A stretch of 64,000 nucleotides of DNA from Allokutzneria oryzae. GTDB lineage: Bacteria > Actinomycetota > Actinomycetes > Mycobacteriales > Pseudonocardiaceae. The stretch is taken from assembly GCF_042429765.1 (NCBI RefSeq), contig NZ_JBHLZU010000015.1, forward strand, positions 124,001 through 188,000. Direction: 5' to 3'. The notes beneath the pieces were generated by a model. It was not told the origin of the DNA and did not search any database. It worked only from the letters and a program-made list of their open reading frames with translations. Every line of letters starts with the position of its first letter. Position 1 is the first letter of the stretch. Shown here piece by piece: positions 51,342 through 61,084 of this stretch. Made by a program: the position numbers and the translations under genes.

Positions 51342-51357
51342 CGTACTGTTTGGTAAC
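51342..51357. promoter_or_regulatory. candidate operator upstream of the aldehyde dehydrogenase
   Basis: CGTACTGTTTGGTAAC, 33 bases before the gene at 51391, matches the reverse complement of the site upstream of meaA (CGTACTGGCGAGTAAC) at 12 of 16 positions and is itself an imperfect TAC/GTA palindrome. Confidence 0.4.
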
Positions 51358-51390
51358 CGAAAGGTTTTCTGAACTGGCGGGGAGATCGCG

Positions 51391-52881
51391 ATGAGCCAAG
51401 CCGTGTCGCAGCACACCGACGATCAGTGGTTCACCTCGCTCGACCCGCGCACCTCAGAGGTGATCGGCAAGCACCGCGTCCACTCGCCCATCGAGGTCAG
51501 GGCGGCGGTCACCCGCGCCCGCGAGGCGGCGGCGTGGTGGGGCGGGCTGGAGCCCGCGCAGCGCAGACAGCGGCTGGACGCCTGGCGCGCGCTGGTCCTG
51601 CGCAGGCTCGACGACATCGCCGAGCTGATCTGCGCCGAGACCGGCAAACCGCTCGACGACGCCCGGCTGGAGCTCGTCCTGGTGGTCGACCACCTGCACT
51701 GGGCCTCCCGCAACGCGGAGAAGGTGCTGCGCAGGCGGCGGGTCTCGCCGGGAAAGCTGATGTTCAACCAGGCGGCGACGGTGGAGTACCTGCCGCTGGG
51801 CGTGATCGGTGTGATCGGGCCGTGGAACTACCCGGCCTTCACCCCGATGGGATCGATCGCCTACGCGCTCGCGGCGGGCAACGCGGTGGTGTTCAAGCCG
51901 AGCGAGCTCACCCCCGGCGTCGGTGAGTGGCTGGCGTCGACCCTCGCCGAGGTCGTCCCCGAGCACCCGGTCCTGTCGGTGGTCACCGGCTTCGGCGCGA
52001 CCGGGGCGGCGCTGTGCCGGGCCGGGGTCGACAAGGTGGCCTTCACCGGCTCGACCGCGACCGGCAAGCGCGTGATGGCGGCCTGCGCGGAGTCGCTGAC
52101 CCCGGTGCTGGTGGAGTGCGGCGGCAAGGACCCGCTGATCGTGGACTCCGACGCGGACCTGGAGGCCGCTGCCGAGGCGGCGGTGTGGGGCGGGATGGCC
52201 AACGCGGGGCAGACCTGCGTCGGAGTCGAGCGCGTCTACGTCGTGGACTCGGTGGCCGACCGCTTCACCGAGCTGGTGGTCCGCCGCGCCCGCAAGCTCA
52301 AGCCGGGCGGCCAGCCCACCGCGCACCTCGGCCCGATCACCATGCCCGAGCAGGTCGGCGTGATCCGCTCGCACATCGAGGACGCGCTGGACAAGGGCGG
52401 TCGCGCACTGGTGGGTGGGCTCGACTCGGTCCGCCCGCCGTTCGTGGAGCCGGTGGTGCTGGTGGACGTCCCCGAGGACTCGAAGGCGGTCACCGAGGAG
52501 ACCTTCGGCCCCACCCTCACGATCACCCGGGTGTCCGATGTGGACGAAGCGGTCCGACTGGCCAACGCGACGAGCTACGGCCTCGGCGCGACGGTCTTCT
52601 CCCGCTCGCGCGGAGCGGAGCTGGCAAGGCGGCTGCGCTGCGGCATGGTGGCGGTCAACGGCGTGGTCTCCTTCGCGGGCATCGCCTCCCTGCCCTTCGG
52701 CGGAGTCGGCGACTCGGGCTTCGGCCGCATCCACGGCGCGGACGGCCTCCGCGAGTTCGCCCGCCCGCAGTCGGTGACCCGCCGCCGCTTCTGGGCGCCG
52801 CTGCAGCCGAACACCTTCGCCCGCGCCAACGGCACCCTCCGCCGCCTCGTCCGCCTAACCCGCCTCCTCTACCGCCGCTAA
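51391..52881 (+). CDS. aldehyde dehydrogenase family protein
   Basis: The 496-residue NAD(P)-dependent enzyme has PLGVIGVIGPWNYPAFTPMGSIAYALAAGNAVVFKPSE, FTGSTATGKRVM, the base Glu in LVECGGKDPLIVDSDADLE and the nucleophile Cys in NAGQTCVGVERVYV. The C-terminus is Arg-rich (RRLVRLTRLLYRR), which could give membrane contact, as in fatty-aldehyde dehydrogenases. The substrate is unknown. ATG 51391 has GGGGAG upstream. A putative acyl-CoA-type operator lies 33 bases before it and repeat copy 4 starts 13 bases after its stop. Confidence 0.87.
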   Translation: MSQAVSQHTDDQWFTSLDPRTSEVIGKHRVHSPIEVRAAVTRAREAAAWWGGLEPAQRRQRLDAWRALVLRRLDDIAELICAETGKPLDDARLELVLVVDHLHWASRNAEKVLRRRRVSPGKLMFNQAATVEYLPLGVIGVIGPWNYPAFTPMGSIAYALAAGNAVVFKPSELTPGVGEWLASTLAEVVPEHPVLSVVTGFGATGAALCRAGVDKVAFTGSTATGKRVMAACAESLTPVLVECGGKDPLIVDSDADLEAAAEAAVWGGMANAGQTCVGVERVYVVDSVADRFTELVVRRARKLKPGGQPTAHLGPITMPEQVGVIRSHIEDALDKGGRALVGGLDSVRPPFVEPVVLVDVPEDSKAVTEETFGPTLTITRVSDVDEAVRLANATSYGLGATVFSRSRGAELARRLRCGMVAVNGVVSFAGIASLPFGGVGDSGFGRIHGADGLREFARPQSVTRRRFWAPLQPNTFARANGTLRRLVRLTRLLYRR

Positions 52882-52894
52882 ACCCCGCCTTACG

Positions 52895-52956
52895 GCCATT
52901 CGCGGGCTTATGGACGTGTTCGGAGCTCCGAAGCGGTCCATAAGCCCGCGAATGGC
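52895..52956. repeat. 62-bp palindromic repeat family A, copy 4
   Basis: The arms 52895-52915 and 52936-52956 are identical to the other copies. The centre contains the perfect palindrome TTCGGAGCTCCGAA, so the whole element folds into one long hairpin with small bulges. It lies between the convergent stops of the aldehyde dehydrogenase (52881) and the binding-protein gene (52975). Confidence 0.95.
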
Positions 52957-52974
52957 CCCGGGGTGGGGGTGGGG

Positions 52975-53985
52975 TCAGGTGGTGAGGAGGGTGTCGAGGT
53001 CGGTGAGGACCTGGTTGGCGGCCACCACACCGAGGCCCAGGAACCAGGTCTCGTCGGAGACCGGTCGGACGTGTCCGGACTTGGTGGCGTTGAGCTGCTT
53101 CCAGACCGGCCCGCCGAGGACGGTCGCCTGCTGGGTCTTGGCCGGGTCGCCGTAGGAGCCGGTGAACACCCGGTCCGCGTCCGCCTTGCCGATCTGTTCG
53201 GTGCTGACCTCCACCGCCAGCTCCTCCACCTCCTGTCCGGCGGGGCGGGGCAGGTTGGCGTCGATGAGGATCGTGCCGATGAAGGACTTCGCCGCGTAGA
53301 GGCGGATCCGGCCGGGCATGAACCGGACCATCGAGATCGTCGGGCGCTTGCCGAGCTTCTGCTCCGCGCGGGTGCCGATCTCCTTGGCGCGGCGGGCGTA
53401 GTCGGTCAGCTGGGCCTCGGCATCGGCCGTGCGGTCCAGCGCCGCCGCGTTGAGGCGGAAGTTCTCCTTCCAGGTGAAGCCAGGGCGGAGGCTGAAGACC
53501 GTCGGCGCGATCTCGGCGAGCTTGGGGTACAGCTGCTCCGCGCGCAGCCGTGAGCCGAGGATCAGGTCGGGGTTGAGCTTCTTGATCGCTTCGAGCTTGA
53601 GCGCGTTGGTCGTGCCGACGTTCTCGGGCCGGCCCGCCTTGTCCGCGAGGTAGCCCGGCATGACCGGCGAGCCCTCGGTGTAGGCGACGCCGACCGGCTT
53701 GACGCCCAGCGCGGCCACGTTGTCCAGCTCGCCGCCGTCCAGCACGATCACCCGTTCCGGGCGCTTTGCCAGGGTCGTGGTCCCCATGGCGTGCTTGACG
53801 GTGCGCGGGAAGACGCCGGGTGCGGCGTCGGTGCCGAACTTCGCGCTCTCCTCCGCTGCCTTGGCGAACTCCGAGCCGCCCTGCGCCACCGCGGGCTGGT
53901 CCCCCGCAGGTTTGCCCGTCGCGCAAGCGCCGAGGAGCAGGGCGAGCGCGAGGGCCGCTGCGGTGGTTGTGGTCTTGCTGGGCAC
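52975..53985 (-). CDS. iron-siderophore ABC transporter substrate-binding lipoprotein
   Basis: The 336-residue lipoprotein has a signal peptide with lipobox LLGAC and a FecB/FhuD-type binding domain: RTVKHAMGTTTLAKRPERVIVLDGGELDNVAALGVKPVGVAY, LEAIKKLNPDLILGS, LYPKLAEIAPTVF, and the C-terminal lobe ADRVFTGSYGDP...WKQLNATKSGHVRPVSDETWFLG. It would bind a ferric siderophore outside the membrane. No permease or ATPase gene is adjacent, so it must borrow one. An iron-box-like site lies about 45 bases upstream of GTG 53985, which supports iron control. Confidence 0.87.
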   Translation of the reverse strand: MPSKTTTTAAALALALLLGACATGKPAGDQPAVAQGGSEFAKAAEESAKFGTDAAPGVFPRTVKHAMGTTTLAKRPERVIVLDGGELDNVAALGVKPVGVAYTEGSPVMPGYLADKAGRPENVGTTNALKLEAIKKLNPDLILGSRLRAEQLYPKLAEIAPTVFSLRPGFTWKENFRLNAAALDRTADAEAQLTDYARRAKEIGTRAEQKLGKRPTISMVRFMPGRIRLYAAKSFIGTILIDANLPRPAGQEVEELAVEVSTEQIGKADADRVFTGSYGDPAKTQQATVLGGPVWKQLNATKSGHVRPVSDETWFLGLGVVAANQVLTDLDTLLTT

Positions 53986-54030
53986 GACGGACTCCTTCTG
54001 CGCGGTGAACCGCGCTGGTCACACCGAAAG

Positions 54031-54049
54031 TTAGGGGAGGCTAACCACG
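54031..54049 (-). promoter_or_regulatory. iron box (IdeR/DmdR-type)
   Basis: TTAGGGGAGGCTAACC (54031-54046) matches the 19-bp actinobacterial iron-box consensus, known to read TTAGGTTAGGCTAACCTAA, at 14 positions. It lies 45-65 bases before the siderophore-binding protein start and should repress it when iron is plentiful. Confidence 0.7.
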
Positions 54050-54151
54050 GACAGGTGATCAACTCCAGCGGCGCGTGTGCTTTCCCACTGCGCCCGCGGC
54101 GGGGTATCAATGCGTGGCGGCGCACATTCCGGGCGGGCAAGGAGGGCTGCG

Positions 54152-55153
<1,002 letters not shown>

Positions 55154-55810
55154 ATGGGTTGCTCGGTCGAGGACGTCACCGCCGCCGTCCGCGAGGCGGC
55201 CAAGGTGGTGTGCGCGCATCGGGACGAGCTGGTCGAGCTGGACCGGGAGATCGGCGACGGCGACCACGGTGAGAACCTCCAGCGGGGCTTCACCGCCGTG
55301 CTGGCCAAGCTCGACGGCGGTGGCTTCGACGGCCCCGCCTCGGTGCTGAAGGTGACCGCGACGACGCTGATCTCCACGGTCGGCGGGGCGGCGGGGCCGC
55401 TCTACGGGACCGCCTTCCTGCGCGCGTCGACCGCCGTCGGCGATGTGTCCGAGGTGGACGGTCGAGTCGTGGTGAGTGCGCTGCGAGCCGCGCTGGAAGG
55501 TGTTGTGGCGCGCGGGAAAGCGGCTCCGGGTGACAAGACGATGGTGGACGCGCTGACCCCGGCCGTGGACGCCGCTCAGTCCACTGTGGATGCCGGGGGC
55601 GCTGTGCCGGAGGTGCTGCGGGCCGCGGCCGACGCGGCGGACGCCGGAGCCGAGGCGACCATCGCGCTCGTGGCGCGCAAGGGCCGCGCCTCCTATCTGG
55701 GCGAGCGCAGCGCGGGGCACCTGGACCCCGGAGCGCGCTCGACCGCTGTGCTGCTGCGGGCACTCGCCGACGCCGCCGGGTCGGCGACCTCCGAGTCCGG
55801 ACGACACTGA
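55154..55810 (+). CDS. dhaL: dihydroxyacetone kinase subunit DhaL
   Basis: DhaL carries the nucleotide that relays phosphate from DhaM to dihydroxyacetone. The 218-residue helical protein has the Mg-ADP-binding aspartates in LDREIGDGDHGENLQRGF and the conserved GGAAGPLYGTAFLRA and GDKTMVDALTPA. It starts directly at the dhaK stop (TGAATG), so the two are coupled. dhaM follows after 12 bases. Confidence 0.94.
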   Translation: MGCSVEDVTAAVREAAKVVCAHRDELVELDREIGDGDHGENLQRGFTAVLAKLDGGGFDGPASVLKVTATTLISTVGGAAGPLYGTAFLRASTAVGDVSEVDGRVVVSALRAALEGVVARGKAAPGDKTMVDALTPAVDAAQSTVDAGGAVPEVLRAAADAADAGAEATIALVARKGRASYLGERSAGHLDPGARSTAVLLRALADAAGSATSESGRH

Positions 55811-55822
55811 CGGGAGCACTTG

Positions 55823-56524
55823 GTGAAGGTCGGCCTGGTCATCGTCTCGCACAGCGCCTCGCTGGCCGCGGGTGTGGCGGAACTGGCCGCCCAGATGGCC
55901 CCTGACGTCCGGATCCTCCCGGCGGGAGGAACGGCCGACGGGGGACTGGGCACGGATTTCGACACCGTCTCCGCCGCGCTGGAGCAGGCCGACTCCGGAG
56001 TCGGGGTCGTGCTGCTCTACGACCTCGGCAGCGCGCAGATGACCGCCGAGCTGGCCGTCGAGTCCCTCACCACCCCGATCCGCGCTTTCGTCGCCGACGC
56101 CCCGTTGGTCGAGGGAGCGGTCGCCGCGGCCGTGTGCGCCCAGGGCGGCGCGGACCTGGACGCGGTCGGGTCGGCCGCCATCATGGCCCACGCGTTCGTC
56201 CAGGGCGAGGCGTTCGACGAGATGGAGCTCGACCAGCACGTCTACGGCAAGGACAACGGGTTGCTGGAGCGGACCGTGGTGTTGCGCAACGAGCTCGGCC
56301 TGCACGCCCGTCCCGCCGCGCTCGCCGCCCGCGCCGTCGCCGAGCTGGACGCGGACGTCTCCGTCCGGCACGGCGACCAGGAGGTCGACGCGCGCAGTGT
56401 GCTCGCGTTGATGGGACTCGGCGCGCGGGGCGGCGAGGAACTACTCGTCCGAGCGGTTGGCCGAGAGGCGCAAAAGGCCATCGACACCCTTGCTGAGCTG
56501 GTGGAATCCGGTTTCGGGGAATGA
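55823..56524 (+). CDS. dhaM: PTS-dependent dihydroxyacetone kinase phosphotransferase DhaM (EIIA-HPr)
   Basis: The 233-residue protein fuses an EIIA-Man-like domain (residues 1-130; phospho-His10 in VIVSHSASLA) to an HPr domain (~145-233) with the phospho-His in ELGLHARPAALAAR. It lacks the EI-like domain of E. coli DhaM, so it needs an external EI. GTG 55823 was chosen over TTG 55820 because GGGAG lies 6 bases upstream. It completes the dhaKLM operon, which phosphorylates dihydroxyacetone with PEP. Confidence 0.92.
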   Translation: MKVGLVIVSHSASLAAGVAELAAQMAPDVRILPAGGTADGGLGTDFDTVSAALEQADSGVGVVLLYDLGSAQMTAELAVESLTTPIRAFVADAPLVEGAVAAAVCAQGGADLDAVGSAAIMAHAFVQGEAFDEMELDQHVYGKDNGLLERTVVLRNELGLHARPAALAARAVAELDADVSVRHGDQEVDARSVLALMGLGARGGEELLVRAVGREAQKAIDTLAELVESGFGE

Positions 56525-56580
56525 CACCGGCCGGGGTTCTCCCAGGGCGGGGCCGCGCCGCCTGACCTAGTGTCGGTCGC

Positions 56581-57522
56581 ATGGGATTCGGGGGGATCTG
56601 CGTCGTCGTCGGCATGCTGCTCGGGAGCACCGCGTGCGGGGTTCCCGACGTGGGTGAACCCGTTGCGCTGTCCGGGATCCAGCCGGGTGTCGTCACGGAC
56701 TGGCACCGTGTCGACCCGTGCGGCTTCGTCGATCCCGCCCTGCCCGGCCGCTACGGTGCCGCGCCGAGGATCGAGCCCTTCGACTTCAGCTCCTGCGAGA
56801 TCCCGGTGGCGGCGACGGGCGGCGGCACGATCTACCTCGGCATCGCGACGGACAACCGCCTCGACGACGAGAACGAGCTCCCCGTGCTCGGCCGCGACTT
56901 CACCCGGCGCGGCGCGATGCGCGTCGCCGAGCCCAGGCCGTTCGAGGACACGTGCACGTCGAGCGTGGTCTTCCCGGACCTGCGGTACATCGAGGCGAGC
57001 GCGGTCCCGAAGGGCGGGGCCAAGGCGGACTCCTGCGGCATCGCGGCGGCGCTCGCCGACTCCGTCGTCGCCACCGTGCAGCAGGGCAGGCACCGGTTCC
57101 TCGCGGCTCCGGACAGCTCCTGGGTGCACGTGGACCCGTGCGATCTGTTGACGGGCGAGCAGGTCGCGGTCGTCGCCGGGACCGTTGCCGCCGATGTGAA
57201 GCACGGGGCGAACCGGCACAACTGTCGTTGGGGTGCGAGCAGACCCAGCTACACCGGCGTCGTGGTGAACATCGGCGCGGCGACGAACCGGCTGACCGAT
57301 GTCCACGACCTCGCTGGGCGCCCGACCCAGATCCGGGCCGAGGCCGCCGAGGCTCCGTTGCCGCCCGCCTGCCGGGTCAACACGCAGCACATCGGCTTTG
57401 CCTCCGACAAGGTCGAGACCATCGCTGTCGCCGTGTTCGCGCCGAAGGACCCGGAGTGGCTGTGCGAGACGGCGCGCGGCCTCGCCGAGAAGGTGTGGGC
57501 GAAGCTGCCCCGCACCCCATGA
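56581..57522 (+). CDS. DUF3558-like secreted lipoprotein
   Basis: The 313-residue protein starts MGFGGICVVVGMLLGSTAC; STAC is an acceptable lipobox. Two halves open with VDPCGFVDPALPGRYG and VDPCDLLTGEQVAVVAG and carry further paired cysteines (SCEIPV, HNCRWGA), the same plan as the protein at 50302. The function is unknown and it is probably anchored at the outer face of the membrane. It lies 56 bases after dhaM and 17 bases before another lipoprotein of similar design. Confidence 0.75.
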   Translation: MGFGGICVVVGMLLGSTACGVPDVGEPVALSGIQPGVVTDWHRVDPCGFVDPALPGRYGAAPRIEPFDFSSCEIPVAATGGGTIYLGIATDNRLDDENELPVLGRDFTRRGAMRVAEPRPFEDTCTSSVVFPDLRYIEASAVPKGGAKADSCGIAAALADSVVATVQQGRHRFLAAPDSSWVHVDPCDLLTGEQVAVVAGTVAADVKHGANRHNCRWGASRPSYTGVVVNIGAATNRLTDVHDLAGRPTQIRAEAAEAPLPPACRVNTQHIGFASDKVETIAVAVFAPKDPEWLCETARGLAEKVWAKLPRTP

Positions 57523-57539
57523 CGCTCTAGCATGCCGCC

Positions 57540-58574
57540 ATGCGTACCTGGGGGTTGGTGCTCGCCGTCGCGTTCGTCGTGCTGTCAGCGGGCTGTTCCA
57601 CCGTTGTGGTCGGCACGGCCGAGCCCGCGGGGGAGAGCGGCGGCGGTGGTGGTGGTGCCCCGATCAGTGCGATCTCCCTCGGCGAGATCCGCACCGTGGA
57701 CGTGTGCGGCCTGCTGCCGGGCGAGGAGCTCGCGAAGATCGGTCGCGTCGAGGACCGTCCTGGCCAGGGGATCAACGTCTGCCAGAAGGTGCTGAACCTG
57801 GAAGAGGGCGAAGGCGAGGCGAAGAAGGTCGTCGGCGTGCTCGACCTGAAGCTGACGCTGGAGTCTCCCGCCAGCTCGCCTGAATCGGTCAGGCGCAGCT
57901 ATCCGACCGGCTTCACCGAGAGCAAGCGCGGCGCGACGACCACCTACCAGGGCAAGGACGCCACGGGCAGCTGCATGCGCGCGGCCACGGTGGAGAAGGG
58001 GTTGTTGGTGCTGTCGGTGAAGAAGCGCAACAACATGGTCGCCGCCGACCCCTGCGAAGCGGCGTCGTCGCTGTTCGACGGGATGCTGCGCGCGCTGTCC
58101 TCGGGCGGTGTGGTGCCGCGCCGGACACCGGACCCGGGCTCGCTCGCCGAGGTCGACCTCTGCGGGCTGGTCACCGCGGACATGCTGAAGTCCGCGTACA
58201 ACAAGGACCTTCCGCTGTCGCCGAACTCCGGCGCGTTCTCCTGCGCCTTCGGCGAGAGCCCGATGACGGGCACGGTGCTGGTCAAGGCGAGCACCATGGT
58301 CAAGCCGGGCGTCATCCCGCCGATGCCGGGCACGAAGGAGTTCGACATCGCCGGGCGGCCGGCCACCCAGCACGACATGGAATCGGGTCAGGCCGGCGGT
58401 GGCTGCTCCGTCCAGCTGGGGCACCGGGCCCTCGCCGCGGACGCCGGTGGCGGGCTGCCCTATCTGGAGTCGGTGGACTTCTTCTTCCTGGCGATGGACG
58501 CCGGGACGAACGCGTGCCAGCAGACCGTCGCGCTCGCCACGGCCGTCGCGGCGAAGCTGCCCCCCGTGTCCTGA
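57540..58574 (+). CDS. DUF3558-like secreted lipoprotein, adjacent paralogue
   Basis: The 344-residue protein has a clear lipoprotein signal (MRTWGLVLAVAFVVLSAGC, lipobox LSAGC), a Gly-rich linker and two halves: VDVCGLLPGEELAKIGRV... and VDLCGLVTADMLKSAYNKD.... The motif is D-x-C-G-L-L/V where the other paralogues have DPC. It would share its transcript with the preceding gene (17-base gap). The role is unknown. The two may be the product of duplication that then diverged. Confidence 0.77.
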   Translation: MRTWGLVLAVAFVVLSAGCSTVVVGTAEPAGESGGGGGGAPISAISLGEIRTVDVCGLLPGEELAKIGRVEDRPGQGINVCQKVLNLEEGEGEAKKVVGVLDLKLTLESPASSPESVRRSYPTGFTESKRGATTTYQGKDATGSCMRAATVEKGLLVLSVKKRNNMVAADPCEAASSLFDGMLRALSSGGVVPRRTPDPGSLAEVDLCGLVTADMLKSAYNKDLPLSPNSGAFSCAFGESPMTGTVLVKASTMVKPGVIPPMPGTKEFDIAGRPATQHDMESGQAGGGCSVQLGHRALAADAGGGLPYLESVDFFFLAMDAGTNACQQTVALATAVAAKLPPVS

Positions 58575-58691
58575 ACCGATCCTGCCGATTGTCCACAGTG
58601 GATGGTGATGCTGCCATCCGTGTGAACCGCACGCGCTCGCGTGGCGCAGCTCACGGCGGAAACCGCGCCGGGCATGGCACTATCTCGTCAA

Positions 58692-58707
58692 GTTACTGGC
58701 GCGTAGC
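58692..58707. promoter_or_regulatory. candidate operator upstream of the 3-hydroxyacyl-CoA dehydrogenase
   Basis: GTTACTGGCGCGTAGC, 45 bases before the start at 58753, resembles the meaA upstream site GTTACTCGCCAGTACG (same GTTACT lead and GTA trail at the same spacing). Confidence 0.4.
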
Positions 58708-58752
58708 GTGCCGGACGGGCGCTCCGGTCCCCGATGACGTGGGAGGTTTGCC

Positions 58753-60567
58753 GTGCCTCGCGAGTTCTCCGCTACCGAAGATCCGCTTGCGGGATCGAGC
58801 ATCACCAAGGTCGGTGTTGTCGGCCTCGGCACCATGGGGGCGGGCATCGCGGAGGTACTCGCCCGCACCGGCCTGACGGTCGTCGCGGTGGACCTCGACG
58901 AGGAGGCCGTGCGGCGCGGGCGCGCCCACCTGGAGCACTCCACGGCGCGCGCGGTCAAGCGGGACAAGCTCTCCAGCGACGACCAGTACGACCTCTTCAG
59001 CAGAATCCGTTACACCACAACGCTTTCCGATCTCGCCGACGTGGACCTGGTGATCGAGGCGGTCCCGGAGCGGATGGAGCTCAAGGCCGAGGTCTTCGCC
59101 GAGCTCGACCGCGTGTGCCGGCCCGAGGTCGTCCTGGCGTCCAACACCTCCTCGCTGTCGGTGACCGAGCTGTCGGTGGTCACCGGACGCCCCGGCAAGG
59201 TCGTCGGGATGCACTTCTTCAACCCGGCGCCGGTGCTCAAGCTGGTCGAGGTCGTCCGCACGGTGGTCACCGAGCCCGACGTGGTCGCCGCGGTCGTCGG
59301 CTTCGTCGAGCGGCTCGGCAAGGTGCCCGTGGTGATCGGCGACCGCGCCGGGTTCATCGCCAACGCGTTGCTCTTCGGCTACCTCAACCACGCCGTGCGG
59401 ATGTTCGAGTCGCGCTACGCCTCGCGCGAGGACATCGACGCGGCGATGCGCTTCGGCTGCGGCTACCCGATGGGACCGTTGCAGCTGCTGGATCTCATGG
59501 GCCTGGACACCGCGTACGAGATCCTCGACACGATGTACCACCAGTCGCGGAACCGGTTGCACGCGCCGGCTCCGGTGCTCAAGCAGATGATCACGGCGGG
59601 GCTGCTCGGCAGGAAGTCCGGGCGCGGCTTCTACACCTACGACGACGTCGACTCGCCGATCGTCGTGCCGGACGAGCAGACGCCCGGCGACGTGGTGCAG
59701 GGCGGCCGGGTGCGCGAGGTGCAGCGGGTCGGGGTCGTCGGCACGGGCACCATGGCGACGGGCATCGTCGAGGTCTTCGCCAAGGCGGGCAACGACGTGG
59801 TGATGCGGGCGCGCAGCGAGGTCAAGGCCACCGCGGCGCTGGAGGCGGTGCGCCGCTCGCTGGACAAGGCCGTGCTGCGCGGCAAGCTCACCGAGGAGGC
59901 CCGCGACGCCGCACTCGGCCGCATCCGGATCACGGTCAGCTTCGACGACTTCGCCGACTGCGACCTGGTCGTTGAGGCGGTCGCCGAGGAACTTGAGGTC
60001 AAGAAGGCGGTTTTCGGCGCGCTGGACGAGGTGTGCAAGCCGGGCGCGGTGCTGGCCACGACGACCTCCTCGCTGCCGGTGATCGAGTGCGCTGCGGCGA
60101 CCTCACGGCCCGCCGACGTGGTCGGCCTGCACTTCTTCAACCCCGCCCAGGTGATGAAGCTGGTCGAGGTGGTGCACACGATCTCGACGTCACCGGACGT
60201 GCTCGCGACCGCCCGTTCGCTCTGCGTCAAGCTCGGCAAGCACGCGGTGAGCTGCGGTGACCGCGCGGGCTTCATCGTCAACGCGCTGCTGTTCCCGTAC
60301 CTCAACGACGCGGTCAGGATGCTGGAGGCGCACTACGCCGACGCCGACGACATCGATGGCGCGATGACCATCGGCTGCGGCCTGCCGATGGGCCCGTTCG
60401 CGCTGCTCGACGTCGTCGGGCTGGACGTGGCGCTGGCCATCCAGCGCGAGCTCTACCTGGAGTTCCGCGAGGCGGGGTTCGCGCCAGCGCCGCTGCTGGA
60501 GCACCTGGTGACGGCGGGGCGGCTGGGCCGCAAGGCCGGCAAGGGGTTCCGCGACTACACCGTCTGA
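58753..60567 (+). CDS. double-module 3-hydroxyacyl-CoA dehydrogenase
   Basis: The 604-residue protein contains two complete 3-hydroxyacyl/3-hydroxybutyryl-CoA dehydrogenase modules in tandem (about 17-300 and 322-602). Each has a Rossmann motif (GVVGLGTMGAG; GVVGTGTMATG), SNTSSLSV or TTTSSLPV, the HFFNPAP/HFFNPAQ catalytic His region, GDRAGFI(A/V)NALLF and PMGP. The enzyme oxidises 3-hydroxyacyl-CoA to 3-oxoacyl-CoA with NAD. Single-module enzymes of ~285 residues dimerise; this one is a covalent pair. GTG 58753 follows GGGAGG. No thiolase is next to it. Confidence 0.92.
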   Translation: MPREFSATEDPLAGSSITKVGVVGLGTMGAGIAEVLARTGLTVVAVDLDEEAVRRGRAHLEHSTARAVKRDKLSSDDQYDLFSRIRYTTTLSDLADVDLVIEAVPERMELKAEVFAELDRVCRPEVVLASNTSSLSVTELSVVTGRPGKVVGMHFFNPAPVLKLVEVVRTVVTEPDVVAAVVGFVERLGKVPVVIGDRAGFIANALLFGYLNHAVRMFESRYASREDIDAAMRFGCGYPMGPLQLLDLMGLDTAYEILDTMYHQSRNRLHAPAPVLKQMITAGLLGRKSGRGFYTYDDVDSPIVVPDEQTPGDVVQGGRVREVQRVGVVGTGTMATGIVEVFAKAGNDVVMRARSEVKATAALEAVRRSLDKAVLRGKLTEEARDAALGRIRITVSFDDFADCDLVVEAVAEELEVKKAVFGALDEVCKPGAVLATTTSSLPVIECAAATSRPADVVGLHFFNPAQVMKLVEVVHTISTSPDVLATARSLCVKLGKHAVSCGDRAGFIVNALLFPYLNDAVRMLEAHYADADDIDGAMTIGCGLPMGPFALLDVVGLDVALAIQRELYLEFREAGFAPAPLLEHLVTAGRLGRKAGKGFRDYTV

Positions 60568-60597
60568 CTGTCAGGGGTGTGCTCTAGCTTCGGCGGC

Positions 60598-61074
60598 ATG
60601 GCAACTTGGTCGGACGTCGAGGCATCCGCGCCGCAGTTCGCGCGGCGCGTCAAGGAGAGCTTCGACGCGTACACGAACAAGACGATGGCGACGCTGCGCC
60701 GGGACGGATCACCCAGGATCAGCGGGACCGAGGTCGAGTTCGTCGGCGGCGAGCTGTGGCTCGGCGCGATGTGGCAGTCGCGCAAAGCGCTTGACCTGCA
60801 ACGAGATCCACGCTGCGCGGTGCACTGCGGAACGGGGAACGGCGGCGAGTCCTGGACCGGCGACGCCAAGCTCTCCGGAACCGCGGTGGAGATCACCGAC
60901 CCGGTGCGGCACAAGGAGATCAGCGAGGCCAGCGCGGGCGAGGCGCCACCGGGCCCGTCGCACCTGTTCCGGCTGGACATCAACGAGGTCGTGCACACCA
61001 GGGTCGAGGACAACCGCCTGGTGATCGAGCTCTGGCGGGAAGGGGGTGGTCTGCGCAGGCTGGAGCGCCAGTGA
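60598..61074 (+). CDS. pyridoxamine 5'-phosphate oxidase-family (FMN-binding split barrel) protein
   Basis: The 158-residue protein has the split-barrel pattern: FDAYTNKTMATLRRDGSPRISGTEVEFVGGELWLGAMWQSRKALDLQRDPRCAVHCG, then AKLSGTAVEITDP and HLFRLDINEVVHTRV. Members bind FMN, F420 or heme; those of this size often use F420 in Actinobacteria, but the cofactor cannot be fixed here. ATG 60598 starts 30 bases after the preceding gene. It is convergent with the FmdB-type gene, with 10 bases between stops. Confidence 0.83.
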   Translation: MATWSDVEASAPQFARRVKESFDAYTNKTMATLRRDGSPRISGTEVEFVGGELWLGAMWQSRKALDLQRDPRCAVHCGTGNGGESWTGDAKLSGTAVEITDPVRHKEISEASAGEAPPGPSHLFRLDINEVVHTRVEDNRLVIELWREGGGLRRLERQ

Positions 61075-61084
61075 CCGCGCGGGG

